Source: an uncultured Eubacteriales bacterium (lineage in GTDB: Bacteria > Bacillota > Clostridia > Christensenellales > Borkfalkiaceae). Taken from it: DNA of 64,000 nt. Positions within the stretch are counted from its first letter, which is position 1; every line of letters begins with the position of its first letter. The notes under the pieces are model-generated. The model made no database searches and was not told the DNA's origin. It saw only the letters and a program-made list of their open reading frames with translations. The DNA is taken from the NCBI GenBank assembly GCA_900543915.1, contig UQTB01000007.1, positions 1 to 64,000 of the forward strand, read 5' to 3'. Positions 25,941 through 33,823 of this stretch are shown piece after piece. The position numbers were made by a program, and so were the translations under genes.

Positions 25941-26493
25941 AGTGAAGTTTGAGAAGGACGCCGAACTGTATTTTCAGTTTTCGGACGGAGAGATGGAAGC
26001 GGTCGACGCCGCGGCGGAAGAAGCCGTACCCGTACTCGGGCAAATTACGGCGGATGGAGAAGAGATCGGTCAGATCATATTGTATGAATTATACAATGAC
26101 GAACTTTTTTATCAGAAGTGCGACGAATTGTCCGGCGACTGCGAGACGGTCGCGGAGGCGATTTGCGGAAAAAACGGGCGCGTACTGGCGAAGCATCTAG
26201 GAGATCTGCGCGGGTGCGTCAGCATTTATATTCTGGATCGCATCGAAATCGCCCCTGCCTTCCGCAATCGCGGGATCGGCTCTGCCGTCATGAGACATCT
26301 GCGGCAGATGCTGTACAGCCAGTTCGGTTACGATGCGGCGATTTTTCTCTGCGCAAGCGCGTTTGAAGAGGCGCGTCAATACGGTTTCGGCTCCGCAGAA
26401 TATGCTGAGCGCTGTGAAAAGCTGATCTCGTTTTACCGCAGTGTCGGATTTGAGGTCGTACAGGGCAGCGTGATGCGCTGTCTGGAGGAATGA
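25930..26493 (+). CDS. GNAT family N-acetyltransferase
   Basis: The acetyl-CoA binding motif A is seen as RIEIAPAFRNRGIGSAVM near residues 110-125, and the C-terminus ISFYRSVGFEVV is typical of GNAT enzymes. I place the start at TTG 25930, eight bases after a perfect AAAGGAGG at 25914-25921, giving 187 residues that overlap the dehydrogenase by 11 bases. The N-terminal half is acidic and not recognised. The acceptor substrate is unknown. Confidence 0.78.
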   Translation: MEFEVKFEKDAELYFQFSDGEMEAVDAAAEEAVPVLGQITADGEEIGQIILYELYNDELFYQKCDELSGDCETVAEAICGKNGRVLAKHLGDLRGCVSIYILDRIEIAPAFRNRGIGSAVMRHLRQMLYSQFGYDAAIFLCASAFEEARQYGFGSAEYAERCEKLISFYRSVGFEVVQGSVMRCLEE

Positions 26494-26627
26494 CCTCAAA
26501 AATCGAAAGAACGAGGCAAACGCAGAGCATTTTCACATTTTGGGCATATTCTGTCCGCGGGCGCTTTTCCCTTCATGGTCGAGCGGTGCCCGCGCAAAGA
26601 TTGCCGGGCGTATAAAAGGAGTTTACA

Positions 26628-27416
26628 ATGGATCCGGTTTGGATGACCGTTATCGGTTTTTTATTGATTTTTGCCGCCACGACGCTGGGCGCATCTTTGG
26701 TATTTTTCTTTCGGAAAGAGATATCGGAGAAAGTAAATACGCTTTTTTTGGGATTCGCCGCCGGCATCATGATTGCAGCTTCCATCTGGTCGCTGCTCAT
26801 CCCCTCCATTGAGGGCGCTGCCGATTGGGGAACGTGGAGCTTTGTTCCCGCTGTCGTGGGATTTCTCGCGGGAGGTCTCTTTCTCGTCCTGTTGGACAAA
26901 GTCGTTCCGCATTTTCACAGCGGGACCAACGAGGAAGAGGGGCCGCGTACTTCCCTCAACAAGGCCGTAAAGATGTTTCTCGCGGTCACCATACACAATA
27001 TCCCGGAGGGGCTGGCGGTGGGATTTGCCTTCGGCGCGGCCGCCGTCGCCGGCACGGATGCGGCCTTTCTGACGGCGTTCGGGCTGGCGCTCGGGATTGC
27101 CATTCAGAATTTTCCGGAAGGCGCCGCGGTGGCGCTGCCGCTCAAACAGGTGACGGGAAGCCGCGGCAAAGCATTTCTGTACGGAATGGGGAGCGGCGTC
27201 GTGGAGCCGATCGCGGCGGTCGCCGGATATTTCCTCGCGGCGTATCTGACGGCTGCGCAGCCGTGGTTGCTGTCGTTCGCCGCGGGCGCGATGATCTTCG
27301 TCGTGGCGGAGGATCTCATTCCGGATGCAAAATTGGGGTCTCATCCTCATCTGGGAACCTGGGGCGTGATGATCGGGTTTGTGATCATGATGACGCTGGA
27401 CGTCGCTTTGGGATAG
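26628..27416 (+). CDS. ZIP family metal transporter
   Basis: An eight-helix membrane transporter of 262 residues, of the ZupT/GufA type, that takes up divalent metals such as zinc. The metal-site motifs HNIPEGLAVG in helix IV and NFPEGAAVAL in helix V are both intact. The His-containing loop VVPHFHSGTNEEEG may be a cytoplasmic metal-sensing loop. AAAAGGAG precedes the ATG. The 130 bases upstream contain no promoter that I can call with confidence and no recognisable metal riboswitch. A strong terminator follows. Confidence 0.9.
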   Translation: MDPVWMTVIGFLLIFAATTLGASLVFFFRKEISEKVNTLFLGFAAGIMIAASIWSLLIPSIEGAADWGTWSFVPAVVGFLAGGLFLVLLDKVVPHFHSGTNEEEGPRTSLNKAVKMFLAVTIHNIPEGLAVGFAFGAAAVAGTDAAFLTAFGLALGIAIQNFPEGAAVALPLKQVTGSRGKAFLYGMGSGVVEPIAAVAGYFLAAYLTAAQPWLLSFAAGAMIFVVAEDLIPDAKLGSHPHLGTWGVMIGFVIMMTLDVALG

Positions 27417-27434
27417 ACGGAATAGCGGCAGAGG

Positions 27435-27466
27435 CGCCGGCTCTTTTCTAAGAGCCGGCGTTTTTT
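27435..27466 (+). terminator. Rho-independent terminator after the ZIP gene
   Basis: An 11-base perfect stem CGCCGGCTCTT / AAGAGCCGGCG with TTCT loop and six T residues. It marks the end of the core-genome block. Confidence 0.92.
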
Positions 27467-27524
27467 AACGCTTTGAGCATGAATAAACCCCCAGTTATAC
27501 TGGGGGAAAAACACTTCAGTAAAT

Positions 27525-27592
27525 AAAAACCTCGTGATACAATAGTGAAGGTTTGGCGACCGCATTACTATAAAAAGTATCAGGAGGTTTTT
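27525..27592 (+). promoter_or_regulatory. Inverted repeat sequestering the tnpA ribosome binding site
   Basis: Arms AAAAACCTCGTGATAC (27525-27540) and GTATCAGGAGGTTTTT (27577-27592) pair over 16 bases with one mismatch. The second arm contains the AGGAGG at 27582-27587. A possible extended -10 (TGATACAAT, 27535-27543) lies at the end of the first arm, so a transcript from it would start after that arm. Confidence 0.7.
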
Positions 27593-27596
27593 AACA

Positions 27597-27928
27597 ATGA
27601 AAAATGAAATAAAGCATACGGCACACTCAACATATAGATGTGAATATCATATAGTCTTTGCGCCGAAATATATGGGAAACTAAAAGCGGATATAGGCGAG
27701 ATAATAAGAAAACTCTGCAACGAAAAGAAAGCGGAAATATTAGAAGCAGAGGCGTGTCCAAACCATATCCATATATTAGTTAGCGTGCCACCGTAATTAA
27801 GTATAGCACAGTTCATGGGATATCTCAAGGGAAAAAGTACCCTAATGATATTCGATAGGCACGCTAACTTAAAATATAAATACGGAAGCAGAAGTTTTTG
27901 GTGTAGGGGATATTATGTTGATACTGTC
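27597..27928 (+). pseudogene. tnpA: IS200 family transposase remnant
   Basis: The product starts MKNEIKHTAHSTYRCEYHIV, a classic IS200 TnpA start, and includes the HUH metal site in CPNHIHILVS and the MIFDRHANLKYKYGSRSFW block. It is broken by a short deletion and frameshift at about 27665-27671 (after FAPKY) and by an in-frame TAA at 27794-27796 inside VPP-LSIAQFMG. Sequence after GYYVDTV is unrelated, so the helix with the catalytic tyrosine is missing. It cannot be active. Confidence 0.88.
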
Positions 27929-27978
27929 ACTTATTTTTATGGACAGTTTTTGTTGAACCTTCTGCAAAAAATTTATAG

Positions 27979-28098
27979 GAAAAATTATTTAATTTGGAAA
28001 ATAATGATATAAAAAATGCGGAAGCAACGCGTAGAAAAGGCAAAATCGCTCAGCAGGCAGTGGAAAATGTTTGCGTCCCCAAGCAGCTTGGATGGTAA
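27979..28098 (+). pseudogene. Unidentified coding remnant
   Basis: A frame open from a stop at 27976 runs 39 codons to TAA at 28096, with protein-like composition (NAEATRRKGKIAQQAVEN, ending KQLGW). It has no start or ribosome binding site. I read it as the tail of a lost gene; the family is unknown. Confidence 0.3.
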
Positions 28099-28196
28099 AA
28101 TTAAAATCTATTCTTGCCAAAACGTTTGATTTGTGTTAAACTGTTATTTACAGAAAGCAGTAAGGAAACACGAACAAATGAAACACTTCAGAAAAC

Positions 28197-28460
28197 GGTT
28201 GGACGGATGAAAACGGCGAAGAGATAACGTTTCCGTGCAAAATAAATTCAAATCGTTCCTTTACGGCGGTCTTTGCTCCGCACGAATACGCGCTGGATTA
28301 TTGGCTGAACGGTGGGTATTTTTACAGTCTCCTGAAAGCATCTTTACGGTGGAGAGCGGACCGATAGAGATTCCGACGCCTGAAAAATAGGGTGCGGTAT
28401 TTGAGGGGTGTGTTTGTCGGCAGTATCATTCGCCCGATACGGTTGAAACGATATATGAAT
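28197..28460 (+). pseudogene. Remnant of a Listeria-Bacteroides (InlB-type) repeat protein
   Basis: Two frames carry degenerate repeat units. From 28197 the frame reads GWTDENGEEITFP and then YALDYWLNGG. From 28331, in a different frame, come SIFTVESGPIEIPTPEK, a TAG at 28388-28390, then GAVFEGC. Order and spacing match one and a half units of the Flg_new/InlB B-repeat found on Firmicute surface proteins (NGG, FTV, LPTPTK, FEGWY). The frameshift, stop and missing start show it is dead. The same repeat type is intact in the surface protein at 45674. Confidence 0.6.
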
Positions 28461-28616
28461 GCGCATTCGGTCACTTAAACGGCAGTATTGAAAAAATGTA
28501 TGTTCCCGCTTCGTTAAAATTATCGGTTACAGCGGAGTGGCGTGCATATTTGCGAAAGAGATACAATGGATTGAAGAGCTTACAGGTGGTACGTGGAAAC
28601 ATATAGGAGGTAATTT

Positions 28617-29147
28617 ATGGAAACTATTTCGGTAAAAGATTTACGGTTTGCATTAAGGGCGATTGACGAAATATACGGACTTACGGACAAAGATATTCAA
28701 ATTACAGGTAACAAAAATTCCTTTCGTTTAACCTTTTTCTTTATGCAACGGAAAATTACAGTTGATAAAAGAGAAGACAGGGATTACACCGTTTACCTGG
28801 AAATTTACGTCACAGAAAAACCGCATATTCCATCTGTCGAAGTCGAACCTACCGCTTTTTGGGAGTTGTATGCTTATTACGATAATGCTCAAACAAGTGC
28901 GTTTTACAACAACGACAATTTGTATAAGTACTTGAAATATTTGAGACATTATATAGAAGAGAACAAAATTTTTTCTGAAGAATTCGATATTCCGAATGAA
29001 AGAAGATATTTCTATATCGACGGAGTAAAAAAGGAACTTCCGTATGCTATAAGAATGGATACGCGTTTTGAATATTCTCAGATGTTTGGCAAAGATAAAA
29101 TCGAGCAAATGATGCGTAACATACCCATTGGATGCGCTCCCATGTAA
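28617..29147 (+). CDS. Hypothetical protein, 176 residues, AT-rich orphan
   Basis: The ATG follows ATAGGAGG with good spacing, so it was probably translated. The protein is soluble, rich in Tyr, Asn, Lys and acidic residues, with no signal peptide, membrane helix or recognised motif. Base composition is far more AT-rich than the housekeeping or sugar genes, which points to acquisition from elsewhere. It lies among dead gene fragments, so it may be a surviving cargo or defence gene, or decaying itself. A 10-base hairpin follows its stop. Confidence 0.6.
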   Translation: METISVKDLRFALRAIDEIYGLTDKDIQITGNKNSFRLTFFFMQRKITVDKREDRDYTVYLEIYVTEKPHIPSVEVEPTAFWELYAYYDNAQTSAFYNNDNLYKYLKYLRHYIEENKIFSEEFDIPNERRYFYIDGVKKELPYAIRMDTRFEYSQMFGKDKIEQMMRNIPIGCAPM

Positions 29148-29158
29148 ATTTTGAGCCG

Positions 29159-29455
29159 TTAGGACAGTACAAATATGAAATGAGCGGCTGTTTTCCGCCG
29201 CTCATTCCGCCACAGTGTAGGTGATTCAAGCTGCTCGTGCATTTTTTTACAATCTTGTTTTTTGCTACTTTTTTGCCATGAAATTACTCTACTTGCCTTG
29301 AAAATATTGTTTTTGCTTGGCGGTTTGGGGTTACCCTCGGCGTCGGGATGGAGCGAAAGGAATTTTTGAAATCTCGCCTTAATCCATTCTTTCCCGTGTG
29401 GAAATAAAATTTTATCTCTGTACTCGGCAACCGTCATTCTTTTGGCGGCTGCCAC
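29159..29455 (-). pseudogene. Doubtful leftward coding remnant
   Basis: The frame encodes about 90 residues with a protein-like N-terminus (MTVAEYRDKILFPHGKEWIK from an ATG at 29437) but no ribosome binding site. The last 20 or so codons run through a hairpin. I recognise no family. It could be the 5' or middle part of a broken gene, or chance. Confidence 0.25.
29179..29206. terminator. Hairpin after the 28617 gene
   Basis: Perfect 10-base stem AATGAGCGGC / GCCGCTCATT with an 8-base loop. The T tract is poor on the plus strand and short (TTTCATATTT) on the minus strand, so termination strength is uncertain. Confidence 0.45.
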
Positions 29456-29908
29456 TTATGCCGCCGCGCCATGCCTTCTTTCATACACCCACATAAATGA
29501 ATTGAAAGCCGAGCAAAGATTTGTCCTTGCTCGGCTTTTTTATGTCAACAGACGGCAGCACGCATGCGCATGCGTGTGAAAAGGCGGCCTGAAAAAGCGC
29601 AAAACAGAGAAAAACGGGGCAGGCGCATCCGCCGCATAAAAGCGCCCCGCCTTTGAATCGCTTTTCCTGAAAGGCCGTTTTTCCCTGTTTCAATGAGATC
29701 GTAACATCATATCCGAAATTTTCCGAAAAAGAAATAAGAAAGGAAAAATATCTTCAAAAATGGGGTGTAATTTGGCTTTCTGCGGCAATTTTCCAAAAAT
29801 TACCGATAAAAAAGAAACGATTTTACAATTATTTTGTACTTTTATACTATCATTCGTCCGGGTTCCGCGTTATACTATAGCTGATTCAGATGATAACAGG
29901 AGGTTAAA
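29456..29908. other. Non-coding stretch with several hairpins and a promoter region
   Basis: No credible gene. It contains a terminator at 29505-29543, an 18-base perfect palindrome at 29559-29576, and a 16-base inverted repeat with one mismatch (29602-29617 and 29675-29690). An AT-rich stretch with candidate -10 boxes TATACT at 29843-29848 (TTTACA 15 bases upstream) and 29871-29876 follows. The last part is the leader of the large lipoprotein gene. Confidence 0.6.
29505..29543 (+). terminator. Orphan rho-independent terminator
   Basis: A 12-base stem AAAGCCGAGCAA / TTGCTCGGCTTT with a 10-base loop and TTTTA after it. No intact gene ends near it, so it probably belonged to a lost gene. Confidence 0.8.
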
Positions 29909-32764
29909 ATGAAGAGAAAGCTGATATGTTTGCTGATGCTCCTTGCGTTGGCGCTGGCGGCGATCGCCGGGTGCCAACCGACGGAGAAAACGCCCGAACC
30001 CGACAACGGGCCCTTTGACGCGTCAAAGGTGGCGGTCAGCGGAGCGGCGGAAACGCTGACCGCCGAACTGGGCAGCCGTTATGAGATTCCCGTTCCCTCG
30101 GTCAAATACGCCGGGTGGGAGAAGGAAGTTACGTTCGACGTCGTGGACAGCGCGGACAACGAGGTGGAGATCATCTCGCGGGGGACGCGCATCTTTGTGG
30201 AGGACGTAAACGGCTATACCGTCCGCTATTATATCGAGCATTTGGAGGAGAGCCATCGCGTGGCGTCCTCGAAGATTGACGTGAGCGATACCGTGGGGCC
30301 GGAAATCGCCCTGCCCGCTTCCGCTTATTCGATGGTCGTCTATATCGATTCCGTCGTGGAAATTCCCGTTCCGGCGATCACCGATAAGAGCGGCGTCGTG
30401 GAGTCTTCGGCTGTGAAGGTAATGTTCGGCGATCAGACCGTCGACTATACGCCGGGGGAAAACGGGGCGATCGGCTCCTTTGTCGCCGATCGGTACGGCA
30501 AGTACACCATCGAATATTCCGCGAAGGACGGCAGCGGAAACGAAACGGTCGTCCCTGTGACGGTGGACTGCGCGAGAATGGCTACGCTCTGCGATTTTGA
30601 AAATGACAGAAACGTTTGGGTGAGCGGCATGAAATTCACGACCGAGCACTCATACAGCGGAAACGCCATAACGGTGACTACGTACGGAAACGCGCACTAC
30701 GAGATGCTCGCCGTCTATCCCTCTTACTATAATCTGAGCGGCTTTGACAGGCTCGCAATCAATATCTGGGTGAGCCGCGATCTCACCTCGGGCAACGAGG
30801 GATTCTACCTTTTGAATCAAGTATTCCGCCTGCAGGAGGGGGACAACGTCCTCGTGATCGACCGCGAAACGCTCAATTCGCAATATCCGGGCGGCATCGT
30901 GCCCTCTTCTCTTCCCCAGTACAACGCGATGAATTACCTGTACTTCCAGCTTTGCGGCGACAACGTGACGTGGTATATCGACAACCTCGTCGGCGTGTTT
31001 GACGACTTCGAGACGGATACCGCCGCCCCGACCATTGATTTCGGCAGGGACCGCGCGAGCGGCATCGTCAACGTAGACGAAGGCAGTGCGGTCGTCGTGC
31101 CGGAAGTCTTCTGTTACGACAATACGCTGGAAGAAGTGACCGTCGATTACGCCGTGAAAAAGGCGGACGGAACGGATATCACGAGTCAGGTCAGAGCGGG
31201 AACGTACAGAGCCGAGCTGGGAGAAGTTTACACCGTGACGTATACGGCGAAAGACGTCAACAACCTGACTTCCACGCGCGATCTCACGATCAACGTGCGC
31301 GCAGAGGAGATCATGGAGATCGCGCCGGGCGACGATCTGCCTGCCGGCAGAGAATACGATATGCTGCAGGACTTCGAGACCGGGCTGGATTCGTCCGTCG
31401 CAGTTTCCCCCGCAAATATGGTTCCGGACGCGGAGAAGGCTCTGACCGAAACCTATGCCCGTGCAGGCAAGGCAATGATGATCGGTCCCTCCGCTAAGAG
31501 TTTCGCGGCGGTCAAAATACGCCTGCTTAAGAACGGAGAACGGCTGACAAAAGAAGATTTTGCCGCTTACGAATATCTGCAGATCTCCATCGTCTGTACC
31601 GTCGAGGGAACGCAGTTCTGGTTTTACAATCAGCAGTATATTCTGAAAAAAGGCCTCAACGTAGTCAAGATCCCGAAAGCGGTGTTTACGGCGCAGCTAA
31701 ACGATGTGTCTTATGACGCAAACGGCTGGCTGTGGTGCCAGACCAGCCCTGTTTCCGCGAGCGTGGAATTCAAGCTGTATCTCGATCAGTTCATCGGCGT
31801 CTATCCGGAAGGGTACGACCCCGAAACGCCGGTCGGCCCCGAAACGCCGAAGGGCTACGACGTGTTGCAGGATTTTGAAACGGGCGCGGAATCCTCCGTC
31901 TCTTTCGAGGGCGCGGTGGAAGTGGTTTCCGAGCACGCGGTGGAGGGGAACGCCGTCAAGGTCACCACGTCCAAGGATTGGCAGGGGTTCTTCATTTCCG
32001 TCAAGAAGGGCGGTAAAGTGCTCACGCGCGAGGAGATTGCCGCGTACGATTACTTCGAAATCACAATTTACGCCGACAAGGCGGGCGCCACGCTGTATTT
32101 CTATAACATGAGCCTGACGCCGCTGGCGGCGGGTGAAAACACCGTTCGCATCACGAGCGAAGAGTTTCTCGCGCAGATGGATCTTGAGAATTCCACCGCT
32201 TACCGTCCGGACGGCTGGTCGTTCTGGCAGATCGGCAACGGCGCCGGCGCCTATACGCTGTGGCTGGATCAGCTGGTCGGCGTTTATCCGGAAGAGGACG
32301 ATCCCGAAGCGCCGAAGGGCTACGACGAACTGCAGGCGTTTGAGACGGGAGCGGAATCCTCCGTCTCCTTCGAGGGCACGGTGGAAGTGGTTTCCGAGCA
32401 CGCGGTAGAGGGGAATGCGGTCAAGGTCACGACCTCCAAAGACTGGCAGGCCTTGATGATCTCCATCAAAAAGGACGGAAAGGTGTTGACGCGCGAAGAG
32501 ATCGCCGCGTACGATTACTTTGAAATCACAATTTATGCCGACAAGGCGGGCGCAACGCTGTATTTTCTCAATCAGTCCCTGGCGGAGCTGAAAGAGGGCG
32601 AAAACGTGATCCGCATCAGCAGCGAAGATTTCCTCGCGCAGATGGACGCAAGCGCGGCTGCGTACCGCGCGGACGGCTGGTCGTTCTGGCAGATCGGCAA
32701 CGGCTCCGCGGGATTCACGCTGTGGCTGGATCATCTGGTCGGCGTCTATCCCTCAGCTGAGTAA
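29909..32764 (+). CDS. Large multi-domain carbohydrate-binding-type lipoprotein
   Basis: A 951-residue lipoprotein: signal peptide with lipobox IAGC (Cys22). Two Ig/HYR-like domains (about 35-130 and 130-225) come first. A jelly-roll module at about 225-370 (LCDFENDRNVWVSG ... WYIDNLVGVF) is followed by another Ig-like domain. Then three consecutive modules of about 155 residues follow, each running from LQDFETG or LQAFETG to WLDQLVGVYP. The last two are nearly identical. There is no catalytic motif, so I read it as a glycan-binding protein tethered to the outer membrane face, probably serving the neighbouring sugar transporters. It has an excellent AGGAGG site and is convergent with the AraC-type regulator. 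Confidence 0.72.
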   Translation: MKRKLICLLMLLALALAAIAGCQPTEKTPEPDNGPFDASKVAVSGAAETLTAELGSRYEIPVPSVKYAGWEKEVTFDVVDSADNEVEIISRGTRIFVEDVNGYTVRYYIEHLEESHRVASSKIDVSDTVGPEIALPASAYSMVVYIDSVVEIPVPAITDKSGVVESSAVKVMFGDQTVDYTPGENGAIGSFVADRYGKYTIEYSAKDGSGNETVVPVTVDCARMATLCDFENDRNVWVSGMKFTTEHSYSGNAITVTTYGNAHYEMLAVYPSYYNLSGFDRLAINIWVSRDLTSGNEGFYLLNQVFRLQEGDNVLVIDRETLNSQYPGGIVPSSLPQYNAMNYLYFQLCGDNVTWYIDNLVGVFDDFETDTAAPTIDFGRDRASGIVNVDEGSAVVVPEVFCYDNTLEEVTVDYAVKKADGTDITSQVRAGTYRAELGEVYTVTYTAKDVNNLTSTRDLTINVRAEEIMEIAPGDDLPAGREYDMLQDFETGLDSSVAVSPANMVPDAEKALTETYARAGKAMMIGPSAKSFAAVKIRLLKNGERLTKEDFAAYEYLQISIVCTVEGTQFWFYNQQYILKKGLNVVKIPKAVFTAQLNDVSYDANGWLWCQTSPVSASVEFKLYLDQFIGVYPEGYDPETPVGPETPKGYDVLQDFETGAESSVSFEGAVEVVSEHAVEGNAVKVTTSKDWQGFFISVKKGGKVLTREEIAAYDYFEITIYADKAGATLYFYNMSLTPLAAGENTVRITSEEFLAQMDLENSTAYRPDGWSFWQIGNGAGAYTLWLDQLVGVYPEEDDPEAPKGYDELQAFETGAESSVSFEGTVEVVSEHAVEGNAVKVTTSKDWQALMISIKKDGKVLTREEIAAYDYFEITIYADKAGATLYFLNQSLAELKEGENVIRISSEDFLAQMDASAAAYRADGWSFWQIGNGSAGFTLWLDHLVGVYPSAE
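31855..32760 (+). repeat. Tandem 465-base coding repeat (two copies)
   Basis: Copy 1 (31855-32319) and copy 2 (32320-32760) have a period of exactly 465 bases, or 155 codons. Long runs are identical at DNA level, for example GTGGTTTCCGAGCACGCGGT in both. The high identity suggests recent duplication or gene conversion. Confidence 0.85.
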
Positions 32765-32772
32765 AAGAAAAA

Positions 32773-32798
32773 CCCTGCCGGGCTTTTGCCCGGCAGGG
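32773..32798 (-). terminator. Terminator of the AraC-type regulator gene
   Basis: An 11-base perfect stem CCCTGCCGGGC / GCCCGGCAGGG with a four-base loop. On the minus strand it is followed by TTTTTCTTTT, so it mainly ends leftward transcription. It may also block transcription from the lipoprotein gene. Confidence 0.85.
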
Positions 32799-32800
32799 AA

Positions 32801-33748
32801 TCAAAGCGACTTTACGGACGACCGATAGTCTTTCGGCAGCATTTTTTTGACCTTGCAGAACATCTTGGAAAAGTGCGAGCTGTCGTAAAAGCCGCAGTCC
32901 TGCGCGATCTGCGCGATGGAATGGTCGGAATGTTCGAGCATCTTGCAGGCGTTCTCCACGCGGGTGTTGAGGAGATAGTCGGAGGGAGAGCACCTGCACA
33001 GCCGATGGAACTGCTTTAACAGGGAAGAGCGGGACATATTGGAGACGCGGCAGAGATCGGAGAGCGTCACGGTTTCCGCAAAATTATCTTCGATATAGGA
33101 GAGCACTTGCAGAAGATCGGGCAGATTGACGGGGGAATTTTTGGCGGAGATCTCGTTGTTCAAAGTGAGCGCGATCGCCAGATCGGAGATCAGATTTAAT
33201 ATCTTCACGTTCTTGTTGGTCTCGTTGACGCCGTCCGTCATATCCCCTTCGCAGAAGGAGACGAGCTTGCCGATCTCGTGCAGGTAATAGATAAACTCCG
33301 CGTTGTTGATGTTTGCAAAGATCTTGATATTGTTGTTCTTTCTCAGCTGCGGCTCGATGTTGAAGAGGAGGGAATACCCTTCGATCCCCTTGAGAATCTG
33401 ATCGTATTCCAGCATAAAGCCGCGCGAAAGCAGAATGTGAAGGATCTTCAGGCTGCGGTCCGCGTCCTCGCTGTATCCGTGCGAGATGTTCGGGGGGATG
33501 ACGAAAACGTCTCCCGTCTGGGCGGGAAAGCTGTTGGATTCGATGAAATGCGTCCCCGTGCCTTCCGTAACGATGTTGATTTCATAGAAATTATGGGAGT
33601 GCATCAGAAGGGGAAAATCCCTTTCGTGGATATAGACGGCGGAGCGGATTTTCGCCGCGGCGCCGCCCTCGCAGGAGATGCGGAAGCGCGCGTCCAGCGC
33701 GTGTTCAAAGGAATAGAAACTTCTGTTCGGCAATTCCGCATTGTTCAT
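32801..33748 (-). CDS. AraC family transcriptional regulator
   Basis: A 315-residue regulator. The N-terminal cupin-like sensor domain contains HSHNFYEINIVTEGTGTHF and GDVFVIPPNISHGY. The C-terminal pair of helix-turn-helix motifs (residues about 215-315) includes TLSDLCRVSNMSRSSLLKQF and SIAQIAQDCGFYDSSHFSKM. I use the ATG at 33748 behind GGGAGG. It is divergent from the sugar transport operon starting at 33824 and convergent with the lipoprotein gene, so it most likely controls these by sensing a sugar. That target assignment is inference. Confidence 0.92.
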   Translation of the reverse strand: MNNAELPNRSFYSFEHALDARFRISCEGGAAAKIRSAVYIHERDFPLLMHSHNFYEINIVTEGTGTHFIESNSFPAQTGDVFVIPPNISHGYSEDADRSLKILHILLSRGFMLEYDQILKGIEGYSLLFNIEPQLRKNNNIKIFANINNAEFIYYLHEIGKLVSFCEGDMTDGVNETNKNVKILNLISDLAIALTLNNEISAKNSPVNLPDLLQVLSYIEDNFAETVTLSDLCRVSNMSRSSLLKQFHRLCRCSPSDYLLNTRVENACKMLEHSDHSIAQIAQDCGFYDSSHFSKMFCKVKKMLPKDYRSSVKSL

Positions 33749-33790
33749 AGATCCCTCCCGCCGCTGTTGTACGGACAAAACTTTTATCCT

Positions 33791-33819
33791 ATTTTATCAT
33801 AAGAAAGAGAAAAATGCAA
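33791..33819 (-). promoter_or_regulatory. Promoter of the AraC-type regulator gene
   Basis: On the minus strand TTGCAT, a 17-base spacer and TAAAAT with an extended TGA before the -10. The 75-base gap to the divergent permease gene shows no clear plus-strand promoter, which fits an operon that needs an activator. Confidence 0.7.
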
Positions 33820-33823
33820 CGCA

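Larger units (their letters stand above)
27488..27928 (+). mobile_element. Decayed IS200/IS605-type insertion element
   Basis: The left part contains a small hairpin CCCCCAG-TTATA-CTGGGGG at 27488-27506, of the kind found at IS200/IS605 ends. A larger inverted repeat over the transposase ribosome binding site follows, then the broken tnpA. The homology stops abruptly at about 27928, so the right end is lost. No target duplication is expected for this family. AT content is clearly higher than in the flanking genes. Confidence 0.8.
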
